DNA from: Thermotoga profunda AZM34c06
GTDB lineage: Bacteria > Thermotogota > Thermotogae > Thermotogales > DSM-5069
Length of the DNA: 64,000 nt
Reading direction: 5' to 3'
NCBI RefSeq assembly: GCF_000828675.1
Contig: NZ_AP014510.1
Coordinates: 186,001-250,000 of the forward strand
Below are positions 10,642 through 20,755 of this stretch, in pieces. Each line of letters begins with the position of its first letter. Positions within the stretch are counted from its first letter, which is position 1. Under the pieces are notes generated by a model that made no database searches, had not been told where the DNA came from, and saw only the letters and a list, made by a program, of their open reading frames with translations. Made by a program: the position numbers and the translations under genes.

Positions 10642-11762
10642 GAATAGGATTCGAAAAACTCTTCACACCGAGAAAGATCTATCAAGACATGTCTTTGATA
10701 ATAGAAAATGGAATCATCGAGAAGATTGAAAAATCAAAAATCCATTGTAATCTATATCTTCCTCTGATTGCTCCTGGTTTCATCGACAGCCATACACATG
10801 GTGCAATTGGTATAGATGTTATGAACGCGACGGTCGATGATTTTCAAAAGTTGTCACTTTTCTATGCAAAACATGGTGTAACAACTTTTCTACCTACAAC
10901 TGTATCTGATACCTTTCAAAAGATATCACAAGTGGCTAAAACACTGAAAGAATTTATGAAATTACAACCACAAGGCGCAAAGATAGCAGGACTATACATC
11001 GAAGGTCCATACTTAAACCCGAGTAAAAAAGGTGCTCACAAGGAAGATCTTTTGGAAAATCCAAATCTTGATGAGTTATCGAGTTTTGTCGAGAAATTTG
11101 GAGACATCGTAAAGATCTTTGCTATCGCACCAGAATTAAAAGATTCTGAAAGAGCAATAAATTTTCTTAAAAAGAAAAAGATTATCACAACAATTGCGCA
11201 TACAGATGCAACATATGATCAAGCTCTGTTTGCAATAGAAAATGGTTGTACGAGAGCAACGCATGTTTTCAATGCCATGAGACCTTTTTCACACAGAGAT
11301 CCCGGTGTAATTGGGGCTGTTCTCACCGACAAAAGGGTTTTTTGTGAAATCATATGTGATATGATTCATCTTCACCCTATTACAGTGAAGTTGGTTATAA
11401 ATGCCAAAGGTCCAAGAAGGTGTGTTTTGGTCACAGACTCGATGGCAGCTACCGGTCTTGAAGATGGGGAGTATTCACTGGGTGAACTCCAAGTTGTTGT
11501 GAAAAACAAAATCGCAAGGACTAAAGAAGATCAAAGTCTTGCTGGGAGTACCTTAACATTAGATGAAGCAATTAGAAATGTCGTCAGGCTGGATATTCCT
11601 TTAAAAGATGCCATATTGATGGCTACGCTCTCAGCTGCGATGTCGAGTAATATTGATTCTGGCAGAATAGAGCCGGGAAGAGTAGCAGATCTTGTTGCAT
11701 TGGATGAAAACCTGAATGTCATTGCGACCTTTGTCTCTGGAGAGATGGTTTACTCACTGTGA
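10638..11762 (+). CDS. nagA: N-acetylglucosamine-6-phosphate deacetylase
   Basis: Amidohydrolase that converts GlcNAc-6-phosphate to glucosamine-6-phosphate in amino-sugar and cell-wall recycling. At 374 residues it is normal size. Motifs: HTHGAIGIDVMNAT (metal site), the metal-ligand Glu in GLYIEGPYLN, His in TIAHTDATYDQA, THVFNAMRPFSHRDPG, and the catalytic Asp in LVTDSMAATG. The ATG overlaps the SLBB stop (ATGA). No nagB or PTS gene is nearby, so its context is the gene run rather than a nag operon. Confidence 0.93.
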   Translation: MRIGFEKLFTPRKIYQDMSLIIENGIIEKIEKSKIHCNLYLPLIAPGFIDSHTHGAIGIDVMNATVDDFQKLSLFYAKHGVTTFLPTTVSDTFQKISQVAKTLKEFMKLQPQGAKIAGLYIEGPYLNPSKKGAHKEDLLENPNLDELSSFVEKFGDIVKIFAIAPELKDSERAINFLKKKKIITTIAHTDATYDQALFAIENGCTRATHVFNAMRPFSHRDPGVIGAVLTDKRVFCEIICDMIHLHPITVKLVINAKGPRRCVLVTDSMAATGLEDGEYSLGELQVVVKNKIARTKEDQSLAGSTLTLDEAIRNVVRLDIPLKDAILMATLSAAMSSNIDSGRIEPGRVADLVALDENLNVIATFVSGEMVYSL

Positions 11763-11779
11763 AAAATGGGGGGGCGGGT

Positions 11780-14700
11780 ATGAAACTTGTGAGCATGACT
11801 CTGCATGGTTTTAAGTCCTTTGCCAGACCAACGAGATTACACTTTGCAGACAGAGTCACTGCTATTGTTGGACCAAATGGTGGGGGAAAATCGAATATAG
11901 TCGATGCCATAAGGTGGGTTTTTGGTGAACAATCGATGAAACAATTAAGAGCCGACGAAAAATACGATGTCATCTTTGCAGGGTCAGGTACCGTACCTGC
12001 TGCTTCGAGCGCTTACGTTGAGATCGTCTTTGAAAATGAAAATGACAGAATCGTTGTCTCTCGAATGCTTACAAACGATGGTAAAAATCTATACATGCTC
12101 AACGGTGAAACGGTCAGATTAAAGGACATACATGAGAGATTCATCGGAACAGGTGTAGGAAAGGAATTTTATTCAATAGCCGGTCAAGGGCAAATTGAAA
12201 GAATTGTAAATGCGTCAGCTGAAGAGTTGAGATTGTTGCTCGAAGAAGCTGCTGAAACGGCTTTATACCGGGAGAAGAAGAAGGAATCTTTGGCAAGGCT
12301 TGAAGTTGTAAACGCCAATTTAGCACGTGTCCAGGACTTGCTATATGAATTAGATAGGCAGAGAAAGTCACTGTATCTGAAAGCCAAGAGAGCCGAACGT
12401 TATCAAGAATATTCGTCAAGACTTGAACAGATCAAGAAACTGTACTATGGTAATGTACTCAAAAAAGAAATGAAAAGATTGAGACATCTTCAAAGCCAAC
12501 ACAGTGAAACTTCAGAAAAGATAAAAGATCTTCAAAAACAGCTTCTGAATATAGAGACAAATTGGTCAACTCTGAAACGGGAATTTGCAGATGTCGATAA
12601 GGAGATTGAGAACTTCACAAATCTTTTAGAGGATTACAAAAAGCGCCAGACAACCCTGATGGAGCTCAGAGAAATGTACACAAGGAGATTGAACGAAAGA
12701 GAAACCAAATTTGTCGAAACAACCACTCGTCTTGATTCAGCCAAGGAACAAATCGCGATGATCGACAGGCGAAGTGATGAACTCAATCTAATTTTTAGGG
12801 CACTGATAGATGAGATTGGACTAAAAGAGAACGAGTTAGCAAAAGTTGAAGAAAACAGAAACGAGCTCATCTCAAGATACTCTGAGAAAGAAAAGCAATT
12901 GCTCGCCTTAAAAGAAAAAAGTGATCTTGCAAACAAAGATAAACTCTCTCTTGAAAGTGAATTGTCAAGGATCGAAGAGGGACTTGAAGATCTATCAAAA
13001 CGTACAGCTATGATAGATTCGCAACTTGATCTCAAAATGAAAAGACTGTCTGGTCTTCAGGAGGAACTCTCAACTTTACTGGAGAAATTGAAGACAGCCG
13101 GTGACAAAGAAGCTTCACTTGCCAAAGAATTGCAATCTGTTAGAGAAAGACTTTTGGAACTTTCAAATGAAAAAAGAGCAACTTTTGAACAATTGGATAA
13201 CATCAAGCGCATTCTTAGAAATCTCGATGAAGAAGAATCAAAAATAAAATACAGAATACAAACCTACGAGGGGTACACAAGATCTGTCAGGTCCATTTTC
13301 GCAAAAAAAGCTCAAGGAGAATTCGATGGAGTTTACGATGTGGTAGGCAATCTAATCAGTTTCCCTTCTGAGTACGCTAAAGCCATAGAGGTTCTATTGG
13401 GTGGTGCTGTCCAGCACGTAGTGGTTGATAGTGCTAACACTGCAAAGAAGGTCATTGAGTGGTTGAATGATCAGAAAGTGGGACGTGTTACTTTCTTACC
13501 ACTCGACTTGATAGAGTCTCATTTCAGTGGAATGAGAGAAATCGAACGTCACCAGGGTTTCGTCGGGTATGCAGCGCAGATTGTTCGAGTCAATCAGCAG
13601 TTCATGGCTCTTCCAGGATATTTATTCGGTAACGATATCATAGTAAAGACACTCGAAGACGCCGTCGATATAAAAAAACGTTACAAAGTCAGATGCCGTA
13701 TCGCCACCTTGAACGGTGAGATAATAGGTCAACACGGATCAATAACGGGTGGAGAAATTGAAGTCGAAAGAACCGATTCACTTGTCAAGCGAAAACTCAG
13801 GCTCAGTGAAATAGCAAACCAGAGACTGGAATTATCCTCCGTTGAAAAACTACACCAGCAAAAACTTTCTCAGATTGATCAAGAAGCTCAGACTCTAACC
13901 AATCAAGAAAGATTGGTTGAGAGAGAACTCACCGATGCAATTGCCGAAGGTAGCTCGACAAAGAGAATGATCGAAGAACTGAGCAAAACAGTTGAAGAAC
14001 TCAGTAAAGAGATAAATTCATTAGAACAGTTGAAGAAAAATTACACGGTAAAATCTGAAGGAATGCAAATAAGACGTGAAAAGATTCTTTCTGAACTCGA
14101 GCAACTTTCTCAGAAGATCTCATCCTACGAATCTGAACTCAAAAATTTTGATGAACAACTATCCTCTGAGAAACAGGTACTCGAGGAAATATCCACACAC
14201 TATTCGCAATTGAAAGCCGAGGTCACTAATTTACTCGAGAGAAAGTTACATTACGAGTCTGAATTAACTCGACTCAGAGAGCAAAAACAAAAATTAGATG
14301 ACGAATCATCTCAACTTGTAATTCAATCAGAGGAAATTGAGAAGGAGATCGACCGTCTAAAAAATATACTACTTGAAAATCAGCGAGAGTTAGAGACAGT
14401 CAAGAAAGAAACCGAAAACCTATTTGAAACAATGAGAATGCAAAGAAGTGATAAAGATCAAAAATTGTCTCAATTGGACGATTTGGAAAAGAAAATGCAA
14501 CACATAAAGGATGAACGCGAGAAATCAAGAGAGTATTTGCACCACCTTGAATTATCCATTCAAGAAGTTCAGAACAAAATACAGCAACTCCTTGGTGAAA
14601 TAGATGAACAAACGGCTCTTCAGACAGAAGAACTCGAAGCGGAAAAATTAGAATCACTGAAAAACGAACTGGAAGACTTACAAAATAAGATAAAATATCT

Positions 14701-15307
14701 TGGACCCGTTGATTTACTCGCGATAGATGAGTACAACCAAGTTGAGAGTAAGTACAACGACCTTGCGATTCAAAAAAAGGACTTGGAAGACGCAAGAGAA
14801 AAGATAAACGATCTCATCAAGCGAACAGATGAAGAAGCAAGAAATAAATTGCTCGATGTGTATGAGCACGTAAACACGAAATTCAATTATTTCATTTCTC
14901 TACTCTTTGCTGGTGGCGAAGGTGAAATAAAAATCGAACCTGGTAAAGATATACTCGAAGCGGGCGTGGAGATTTCCGTGAAAAAACCTGGCAGGAGAAA
15001 TCAGAAACTTCAATTGCTCTCCGGAGGAGAAAAGGCGCTCGTTGGTATTGCTCTACTTTTTGCACTACTTGAAGTCAAACCCAGCCCATTCTACGTGCTT
15101 GATGAAATTGATGCCCCACTCGACGAATTCAATGCAGAAAGATTCAAAAGATTGCTGGAAGATGGTTCAACAAAAGCGCAATTTGTGGTAATTACACACA
15201 ACAAAGTCGTTATGGAATGTGCTGATCTATTGCACGGAGTCACTATGATCGATGGCGTTTCAAATATAGTACCCGTTGAAATAGAAAACATAACTGTCAA
15301 GGAGTGA
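11780..15307 (+). CDS. smc: Chromosome segregation protein SMC
   Basis: Condensin ATPase of about 1175 residues. N-terminal Walker A is VGPNGGGKSN. Two long coiled-coil arms flank a hinge (about residues 500-650, with GVYDVVGNLI and LLGGAVQHVVV). The C-terminal head has the signature LLSGGEKALVGIA and Walker B FYVLDEIDAPLD. A GTG at 11759 overlapping the nagA stop is in frame, but the ATG at 11780, after a G7 run and giving MKLVSMTLHGFKSF, matches the family N-terminus. scpA and scpB are not in the window. Confidence 0.96.
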   Translation: MKLVSMTLHGFKSFARPTRLHFADRVTAIVGPNGGGKSNIVDAIRWVFGEQSMKQLRADEKYDVIFAGSGTVPAASSAYVEIVFENENDRIVVSRMLTNDGKNLYMLNGETVRLKDIHERFIGTGVGKEFYSIAGQGQIERIVNASAEELRLLLEEAAETALYREKKKESLARLEVVNANLARVQDLLYELDRQRKSLYLKAKRAERYQEYSSRLEQIKKLYYGNVLKKEMKRLRHLQSQHSETSEKIKDLQKQLLNIETNWSTLKREFADVDKEIENFTNLLEDYKKRQTTLMELREMYTRRLNERETKFVETTTRLDSAKEQIAMIDRRSDELNLIFRALIDEIGLKENELAKVEENRNELISRYSEKEKQLLALKEKSDLANKDKLSLESELSRIEEGLEDLSKRTAMIDSQLDLKMKRLSGLQEELSTLLEKLKTAGDKEASLAKELQSVRERLLELSNEKRATFEQLDNIKRILRNLDEEESKIKYRIQTYEGYTRSVRSIFAKKAQGEFDGVYDVVGNLISFPSEYAKAIEVLLGGAVQHVVVDSANTAKKVIEWLNDQKVGRVTFLPLDLIESHFSGMREIERHQGFVGYAAQIVRVNQQFMALPGYLFGNDIIVKTLEDAVDIKKRYKVRCRIATLNGEIIGQHGSITGGEIEVERTDSLVKRKLRLSEIANQRLELSSVEKLHQQKLSQIDQEAQTLTNQERLVERELTDAIAEGSSTKRMIEELSKTVEELSKEINSLEQLKKNYTVKSEGMQIRREKILSELEQLSQKISSYESELKNFDEQLSSEKQVLEEISTHYSQLKAEVTNLLERKLHYESELTRLREQKQKLDDESSQLVIQSEEIEKEIDRLKNILLENQRELETVKKETENLFETMRMQRSDKDQKLSQLDDLEKKMQHIKDEREKSREYLHHLELSIQEVQNKIQQLLGEIDEQTALQTEELEAEKLESLKNELEDLQNKIKYLGPVDLLAIDEYNQVESKYNDLAIQKKDLEDAREKINDLIKRTDEEARNKLLDVYEHVNTKFNYFISLLFAGGEGEIKIEPGKDILEAGVEISVKKPGRRNQKLQLLSGGEKALVGIALLFALLEVKPSPFYVLDEIDAPLDEFNAERFKRLLEDGSTKAQFVVITHNKVVMECADLLHGVTMIDGVSNIVPVEIENITVKE

Positions 15308-15312
15308 GAACT

Positions 15313-15843
15313 TTGTCCGAAAAGGTATTAGAGAGTCAACAAATTTTCAAAGGTAGGATTTTAACGGTCAAGGTTGATCAGGTTCTTTTACAAAATGGGT
15401 GTAAATCGACACGAGAAGTAGTTTTTCATCCGGGTGCCGTCGCAGTCTTACCCATTCTGGCAGATCGAAGTATCGTTTTGGTAAAACAATTTAGATATCC
15501 TGTTGGTACAGAGCTTCTTGAGGTACCTGCTGGCAAACTCGATGAAAATGAATCGCCAGAGGAATGTGCCTTGAGAGAGCTTGAGGAAGAGACGGGATAC
15601 AAAGCCCAGAAAATCGAATACATAGGATACATTTTCACGACACCTGGTTTTTCCAACGAAAAGATTTATTTGTACGTGGCAGAAAATCTAATAAAAACCG
15701 AACAAAATCTTGATCAAGACGAACTATTGAAGGTAGAAATATTACAACCACAGGACGTTTTAAACAAGTGCTTGAACGGAGAAATTGTCGATGCGAAGAC
15801 CCTATCTTTGGTCTTTCTGGCAAGAGAAAAGGGAGTGATTTAA
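15313..15843 (+). CDS. NUDIX hydrolase, probable ADP-ribose pyrophosphatase
   Basis: A 176-residue NUDIX protein with a complete box, GKLDENESPEECALRELEEETG, in the form expected for metal-dependent pyrophosphate hydrolysis. The surrounding layout (VVFHPGAVAVLPI, KQFRYPVGTELLEVPAG before the box, TTPGFSNEKIYLY after it) is that of ADP-ribose pyrophosphatases. I choose the TTG at 15313 because AAGGAG sits 8 bases upstream, within the last codons of smc. A GTG at 15304 is the alternative. The exact substrate is family-based inference. Confidence 0.88.
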   Translation: MSEKVLESQQIFKGRILTVKVDQVLLQNGCKSTREVVFHPGAVAVLPILADRSIVLVKQFRYPVGTELLEVPAGKLDENESPEECALRELEEETGYKAQKIEYIGYIFTTPGFSNEKIYLYVAENLIKTEQNLDQDELLKVEILQPQDVLNKCLNGEIVDAKTLSLVFLAREKGVI

Positions 15844-15844
15844 A

Positions 15845-16426
15845 ATGATTACAGTGATACTAAATGGAAAGAGAATGAGTTTTCAAGCAAAGGACTTTAT
15901 AACCTTTGGTAAATTATACGACCAGATATGTCCAAAAGATAAAGTACTCAAATCTTTGACAATCAATAAAATCCAAGTTCCAACACAAAAGGTCTCTGAG
16001 TTGAGAGACTCTCTACTCGAAGAGAATGCAGAAATTATCATGGAATTCACTACACCCATTGAATACTTGAGTGAAATCCTACCAGGTATCATTGACTATA
16101 TAAAAACTGCAATAGGGTTATTGCCAAGTGTTGCAGAATCATTGAGAACTGGTCAGGCAAAATCTTTCAAAGACATAGAAAGTCTTTCAGAAAGTATATC
16201 AGCCCTTGACAGTTTAAGGCAGAATATTTACAGGATAATAGAACTACCCCATATAGAGACATCGAGCATAATCGTCAGACTTAGGAAATTCCTTAGCACT
16301 TTAGAGGGTCAAGATATTTCAGAGATAGCGAATTCTGTTGAAAACGATCTTCCAATTGTTCTGAAATCTTACCAAGATTTCTTTGAACTTGCACTCTCAA
16401 AAATCAGGGAGGTGCATTCACAATGA
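15845..16426 (+). CDS. Hypothetical protein upstream of fliS
   Basis: A 193-residue protein that I do not recognise. The first 70 residues alternate strands and one helix in a way that recalls a small beta-grasp (ubiquitin/ThiS-like) fold: VILNGKRMSF, a helix, LTINKIQVPT, then AEIIMEF. The remainder is predicted to be all helix, with no membrane span or signal peptide. It lies directly between the NUDIX gene and fliS, and its stop overlaps the fliS start, so a link to flagellar export or a filament chaperone is a guess from context only. Confidence 0.7.
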   Translation: MITVILNGKRMSFQAKDFITFGKLYDQICPKDKVLKSLTINKIQVPTQKVSELRDSLLEENAEIIMEFTTPIEYLSEILPGIIDYIKTAIGLLPSVAESLRTGQAKSFKDIESLSESISALDSLRQNIYRIIELPHIETSSIIVRLRKFLSTLEGQDISEIANSVENDLPIVLKSYQDFFELALSKIREVHSQ

Positions 16427-16833
16427 TGAAAGATTACTACATAGAAAATGCAGTAAAAACCGCCAGCCCCGCAAAACTGATCGAAATGATGTATGAAAAG
16501 GCCATAGAACTTCTCAAGGATGCTAAGGAAGCTTTGAACAAAAACGATTTTATCACTACAAATGAAAAGATCAAAAGAGTTCAAGACATAGTAACTGAAT
16601 TGAACATCTCACTTGACATCGAAAAAGGGGGAGAGATTGCCAAGGGATTGAGATCACTGTATAGTTATATGTACAGAACTTTGATAGAAGCCACAGTGAA
16701 AAAAGATATGAAAAAAATAGATGAAGTTCTGGGCTATTTTGAAGAATTGTTAGATGCTTGGAGAACGGCAATGAAATCTGCTGGGAGTGTTCCAAAACAG
16801 GATAAAGATAACCATCTGAATATCTCTATTTGA
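16423..16833 (+). CDS. fliS: Flagellar export chaperone FliS
   Basis: A small all-helical chaperone (about 135 residues) that binds the C-terminus of flagellin in the cytoplasm and stops early polymerisation. Family features: a YYIENAVKTASPAKLIEMMYEKAIELL start, a central NISLDIEKGGEIAKGLRSLYSYM helix pair, and LLDAWRTAM at the end. GGGAGGTG precedes the start. It implies a motile organism, although no other flagellar gene is in the window. Confidence 0.92.
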   Translation: MMKDYYIENAVKTASPAKLIEMMYEKAIELLKDAKEALNKNDFITTNEKIKRVQDIVTELNISLDIEKGGEIAKGLRSLYSYMYRTLIEATVKKDMKKIDEVLGYFEELLDAWRTAMKSAGSVPKQDKDNHLNISI

Positions 16834-16848
16834 TAAGGTGGTGATCAA

Positions 16849-17694
16849 ATGGAGTCCGTCAAATTGTTGGCGGAGTTTCCTGTTGTACGATTTCTCGATC
16901 TTGTGAATGAAGTCTTCAGCGACTATCCAGTACCTGTTGATTGGGATACATTGAGTTTCAACCTTGATGCTCGGGAGAACTCTATCTCCTTCTCTGATTC
17001 TTTCGTGTTTCTCAAAAATGACAGGCCCGTGGGATTTATAGTATGTTGTCTGAGAAAAAACAGAGGAAGGATTGATTCAATGGGGGTTATAAAAGAAGAG
17101 AGGGGAACCGGCCTTGCGTATAGAATACTGGAACATGCCCTTGAAGCACTCAGATGGAAAAAGGCTGAAACTGTCGTACTCGAGGTTCTTGAAAGTGAAG
17201 CAAGGGCAATTCGATTTTATGAAAAAAACGGTTTTAGGATCACCAGAAAACTCTTCTCCTTGGTGAAAGAAAACCCCACACCAGTCAAGAAAATCACTTT
17301 TTTCAAAGCTGATCCAAGATGGGTCCATCAATCTTCTGTAGAAGCGATGATCAACCTTTCAAGACATCCAAATTGGCAACGTGAGCCAGCAACTCTTTTA
17401 CTGGCAAGCAGTAGGTACAAGATGGCAAGGACCAATTTGTTAAAGGATCAGGGTTATGTCGTCTGGGGTTCGACTCAGAAAAATGCATTCATTGTTGATT
17501 GTTCACCTACGAAGAATAAAGAATCATACACCCCACTTCTCAATGAAGCTGTCAATTATGTGTGTGATGTTGAGAACAAAAATGTATGCACAATTGCAAA
17601 TGTCCCCGAGGACGATCCATTGTATAATGCTGCTATGGAAATTGGATTTGAAAAAATCTTGACACAACTTGAGATGGTCTTACATCTTTATTGA
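16849..17694 (+). CDS. GNAT-family N-acetyltransferase, two-part
   Basis: A 281-residue protein. Residues 1-150 form a GNAT acetyltransferase domain with an acetyl-CoA-binding stretch around GVIKEERGTGLAYRILEHAL and the strand/helix LEVLESEARAIRFYEKNGF. Residues 150-281 resemble a second, degenerate GNAT half, ending in CTIANVPEDDPLYNAAMEIGFEK. The acceptor cannot be read from sequence. GGTGGTGATC precedes the ATG and the gene closely follows fliS. Confidence 0.82.
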   Translation: MESVKLLAEFPVVRFLDLVNEVFSDYPVPVDWDTLSFNLDARENSISFSDSFVFLKNDRPVGFIVCCLRKNRGRIDSMGVIKEERGTGLAYRILEHALEALRWKKAETVVLEVLESEARAIRFYEKNGFRITRKLFSLVKENPTPVKKITFFKADPRWVHQSSVEAMINLSRHPNWQREPATLLLASSRYKMARTNLLKDQGYVVWGSTQKNAFIVDCSPTKNKESYTPLLNEAVNYVCDVENKNVCTIANVPEDDPLYNAAMEIGFEKILTQLEMVLHLY

Positions 17695-17701
17695 GGAGTT
17701 G

Positions 17702-18679
17702 GTGAAATTGTTGGTGCTATTTTTGAACAAAACTAACGATAAATGGCTATCTAAAATAGAAGAATTGAGAAATCGTTATCACACAGTTCGTTTTGAAGGT
17801 TATTTTTCAAATCCTTCACCCCGTATGCTCATAAAAGATGCCGATGTTGTCATCACAGCAAGACTCTCCAAAGAAGAAATAGAATCTTCAAATCTCAAAT
17901 TGATAATCGTGCCAATGGCCGGAGTGAATGCACTCGATTGGGAATCGATAAGAAAAAAGAAGATAATGGTCAGCAACTGCCATGCCAATGCTCCTATTGT
18001 TGCCGAGAGAGCGCTTGCCTTGGCATTAGCGCTTCTTGGAAGAGTTGTCGAATTTGATCAAGACCTACGATATGGCCTTTGGCATGGATATTCAGTTGGA
18101 TCTCCCGAAGAAGATCATTGGCATTCATTGAGAAACAGAACAGTATGCATAGTGGGAATGGGACATATTGGTGAGGAACTTTCTAAATTATTGCAACCTT
18201 TTGGCTGCCAAATCATAGGTGTTAAAAAATCTGCTCCAAAAGAACATTCAAAGATAACTTCGGACTTGGACTGGGCGATTCAAATGAGCGATGTGATCTT
18301 CATAACCCTTCCTCTAACCAAAGAAACCAAGAATTTGTTTGATGCCAAGAGACTTCACATGATGAAAGGGAAATATCTGATAAATGTATCCAGAGGAGAT
18401 ATAATAGATGAAAAAGCACTCTTTGAATCTCTCAAAAATAAAATCATCGCAGGTGCGGCTATAGACACGTGGTATCTGTATCCGAAGAACAACGATGAAG
18501 CCTTGTTACCCAGCCGATATCCCTTTAACACCCTTAGAAATGTTGTCCTCTCGCCTCATGTTGGAGGTTATACAGAGCAGGGAAGCGATGGCCTTATGAA
18601 TGAAACATTCATTATATTGGAGACGTTCTTAAGAACTGGTGAAATAATCAACCTTGTCGATCCTGAGCAAGAATACTGA
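17702..18679 (+). CDS. D-isomer specific 2-hydroxyacid dehydrogenase family protein
   Basis: NAD-dependent oxidoreductase of about 325 residues. It has an N-terminal flavodoxin-like substrate domain and a Rossmann domain with GMGHIGEELS (GxGxxG). The active-site Arg lies in NVSRGDIIDEKAL and the catalytic His in LSPHVGGYTEQG. The family includes D-lactate, glycerate, phosphoglycerate and formate dehydrogenases, and the substrate is not clear. The start is uncertain: GTG at 17702 (MKLLVLFLNKT) fits, with GAGGAG only 3 bases away. TTG at 17708 or 17711 is better spaced. Confidence 0.85.
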   Translation: MKLLVLFLNKTNDKWLSKIEELRNRYHTVRFEGYFSNPSPRMLIKDADVVITARLSKEEIESSNLKLIIVPMAGVNALDWESIRKKKIMVSNCHANAPIVAERALALALALLGRVVEFDQDLRYGLWHGYSVGSPEEDHWHSLRNRTVCIVGMGHIGEELSKLLQPFGCQIIGVKKSAPKEHSKITSDLDWAIQMSDVIFITLPLTKETKNLFDAKRLHMMKGKYLINVSRGDIIDEKALFESLKNKIIAGAAIDTWYLYPKNNDEALLPSRYPFNTLRNVVLSPHVGGYTEQGSDGLMNETFIILETFLRTGEIINLVDPEQEY

Positions 18680-18705
18680 AATATAATTTTAAGCAGGTGA
18701 ATTAA

Positions 18706-19110
18706 GTGAGCAATGTCATTTGGAAAAAACTTGAAATATATATTTTTGGAATTGTAGTTTTGGCTCTTGATGGTGCATACTTTGATTTGTTTACTCTACT
18801 CATACCTTATCTTGCCATTGAATATCTCAAATTCTCGGGAATCACAAGTGTCCTGAGAGTTATGGTTATTTTGACAATTCACTCGGCTTTGTGCTTCCAC
18901 AGTATTAGTTTTTTGCATTTGCTGATTTTTGCAGCCTATATCATTTTTGTCATGGTAAGAGAATATTTTCTAAGACCTTTCTTTCCTTTTTTACTCTATA
19001 ATGTAACCGTCTCTGTGCTTCTAATCGTTGAAGGTTCTTTCTGGATTATGTCCTTAATTTTGATGACTCTGTCTCTTTTAATTTGGAGGATCAAACTTGA
19101 AAAGGCTTAA
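18706..19110 (+). CDS. MreD-like rod-shape membrane protein
   Basis: A 134-residue, highly hydrophobic protein with four to five membrane segments and almost no soluble part. Sequence alone does not prove MreD. Size, topology and position directly upstream of a PBP2 gene match mreD-mrdA order in many rod-shaped bacteria. The start is GTG at 18706 behind AGGTGA. Its 3' end overlaps the PBP2 start by 14 bases. mreB and mreC are not in the window. Confidence 0.6.
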   Translation: MSNVIWKKLEIYIFGIVVLALDGAYFDLFTLLIPYLAIEYLKFSGITSVLRVMVILTIHSALCFHSISFLHLLIFAAYIIFVMVREYFLRPFFPFLLYNVTVSVLLIVEGSFWIMSLILMTLSLLIWRIKLEKA

Positions 19111-20755
19111 ACTGACAATTTATCTCATGCTGACTATTCCTTTCTGTATTCTGTTAATCAGGGCATTTGTACTTCAAGTTATTCAACACAAGTCTCACCT
19201 TGAATATATAGAATCATTAAAAGTGTATGTGAGAAAGATCGATGCTCCGCGGGGTAGAATACTAACACGAGATGGTACAGTACTCGCGTGGGATGAAGAA
19301 ATTCTCATGGCAAAATCCACTGGTTCTATGGATGTCCAAAAAGTTGGTGAAATACTGGGACAGGAAAAGAAATTAAAGTTGCTACTTGGTGAAGATGTAC
19401 AAGTCACCGAGGCTGAAGCAGTAAAGCTTGAAAGAACAGGTGTGCTTGTTTTTAGAAAATACATTAGACGTTATAATGGTTTAGCACCACATGTCGTAGG
19501 TTATATTGGTGTTGACAGATATGGGATTTCAGGTATAGAAAAACAGTACGATTCATACTTGAAGGGTCAGGATGGTTATGAATTGGTAAGTATGTCTGTA
19601 TCAGGCGGAATTATTGGACGATTCTTGCAAGCAATACCAATTGCTGGAAATGATATTGTACTGACAATAGACTCAAAAATTCAAGAGTATGCTCAAAAAC
19701 TTTTGAGTAATTCAAATCATGCCGGTACCATCATTGTTCAATCGGCAAAAGATGGTTCAATTCTTGCGATGGCCTCTTACCCGAGTTTCGACCCGAATAT
19801 GTTTCTCAATATTGACCAAAAACAGTGGGCGGAGATCTCAAATGATCCCAAGAGCCCCCTTTTAAACAGAGCTATCAGCGCAACTTATCCCCCAGGATCT
19901 ATTTTAAAGCCACTCTACGCTATTGCTTATCTTGAAAATGATCCAGATCTCAAGAGAACCATTGACTGTAAGGGATACTACGAGTACATTGGAAGTTCCG
20001 GACGATCTTTGGGGTTGTATCGAGATTGGTATGTACCTGGTCATGGCGTGACCGATTTAAAAAAAGCCATTAAGGTTTCGTGCAACGTGTTTTTCTATAA
20101 TCTGTCCTTAGAGCTTGGTATTGAGAAGATGAAGCAATATGCAAATTTTTTCATGATCGATCAATTGACTGGCATAGATTTACCAGGTGAACGTAAGGGA
20201 CTGTATCCTGATCCAAATTGGAAATACAATATCTATAAAGAACCATGGTATCCAGGTGATACTATACTATGTGGAATAGGACAGAGTTTTATCAATCTCA
20301 CCCCGATCGAAGTTCTGAGCTTCTTCAACGCCATAGCAAATGATGCCACTTGTTACCGCCCTCATCTTTTAGACCATATCAAGAATCAACAAGGTAAGAG
20401 GGTTCTCGAATATGAGAAAAATATTCTCTATAAAATCTCACTGAAACAAAGTACACTCAGTTTTCTAAAAGATTCTTTGAGAGAAGTGGTGAAATCAAAT
20501 GGCAATCCAGCCGATGAAGGAACTGCTTATCAGGCTTTTAAAGGTTTTCGTATTGATGTTGCGGGTAAAACCGGTACCGCCGAAACAGGCAAGAAAAGTG
20601 AAAGATCACATTCTTGGTTTGCTGCATTCTCACCAGTCAATTCTCCACAGTTTATCGTCTTAGTTATGCTCGAAAATGCAGGTGGTGGAGGAGAGGCTGC
20701 CGCTCCTATGGCAAGGAAGATTTTTGAATATCTCTTAGAGGAGACACGAAAATGA
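19097..20755 (+). CDS. mrdA: Penicillin-binding protein 2 (class B transpeptidase)
   Basis: Monofunctional transpeptidase of the elongasome, with one N-terminal membrane anchor (LTIYLMLTIPFCILLIRAFV) and the rest periplasmic. A dimerisation/pedestal region comes first (APRGRILTRDGTVLA). The penicillin-binding domain has all three motifs: SILK in YPPGSILKPLY (catalytic Ser), SCN in VSCNVFFYN, and KTGT in VAGKTGTAETG. The TTG start at 19097 has GGAGG 7 bases upstream. At 552 residues it is slightly short for PBP2. The stop overlaps the next gene (ATGA). Confidence 0.93.
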   Translation: MKRLKLTIYLMLTIPFCILLIRAFVLQVIQHKSHLEYIESLKVYVRKIDAPRGRILTRDGTVLAWDEEILMAKSTGSMDVQKVGEILGQEKKLKLLLGEDVQVTEAEAVKLERTGVLVFRKYIRRYNGLAPHVVGYIGVDRYGISGIEKQYDSYLKGQDGYELVSMSVSGGIIGRFLQAIPIAGNDIVLTIDSKIQEYAQKLLSNSNHAGTIIVQSAKDGSILAMASYPSFDPNMFLNIDQKQWAEISNDPKSPLLNRAISATYPPGSILKPLYAIAYLENDPDLKRTIDCKGYYEYIGSSGRSLGLYRDWYVPGHGVTDLKKAIKVSCNVFFYNLSLELGIEKMKQYANFFMIDQLTGIDLPGERKGLYPDPNWKYNIYKEPWYPGDTILCGIGQSFINLTPIEVLSFFNAIANDATCYRPHLLDHIKNQQGKRVLEYEKNILYKISLKQSTLSFLKDSLREVVKSNGNPADEGTAYQAFKGFRIDVAGKTGTAETGKKSERSHSWFAAFSPVNSPQFIVLVMLENAGGGGEAAAPMARKIFEYLLEETRK

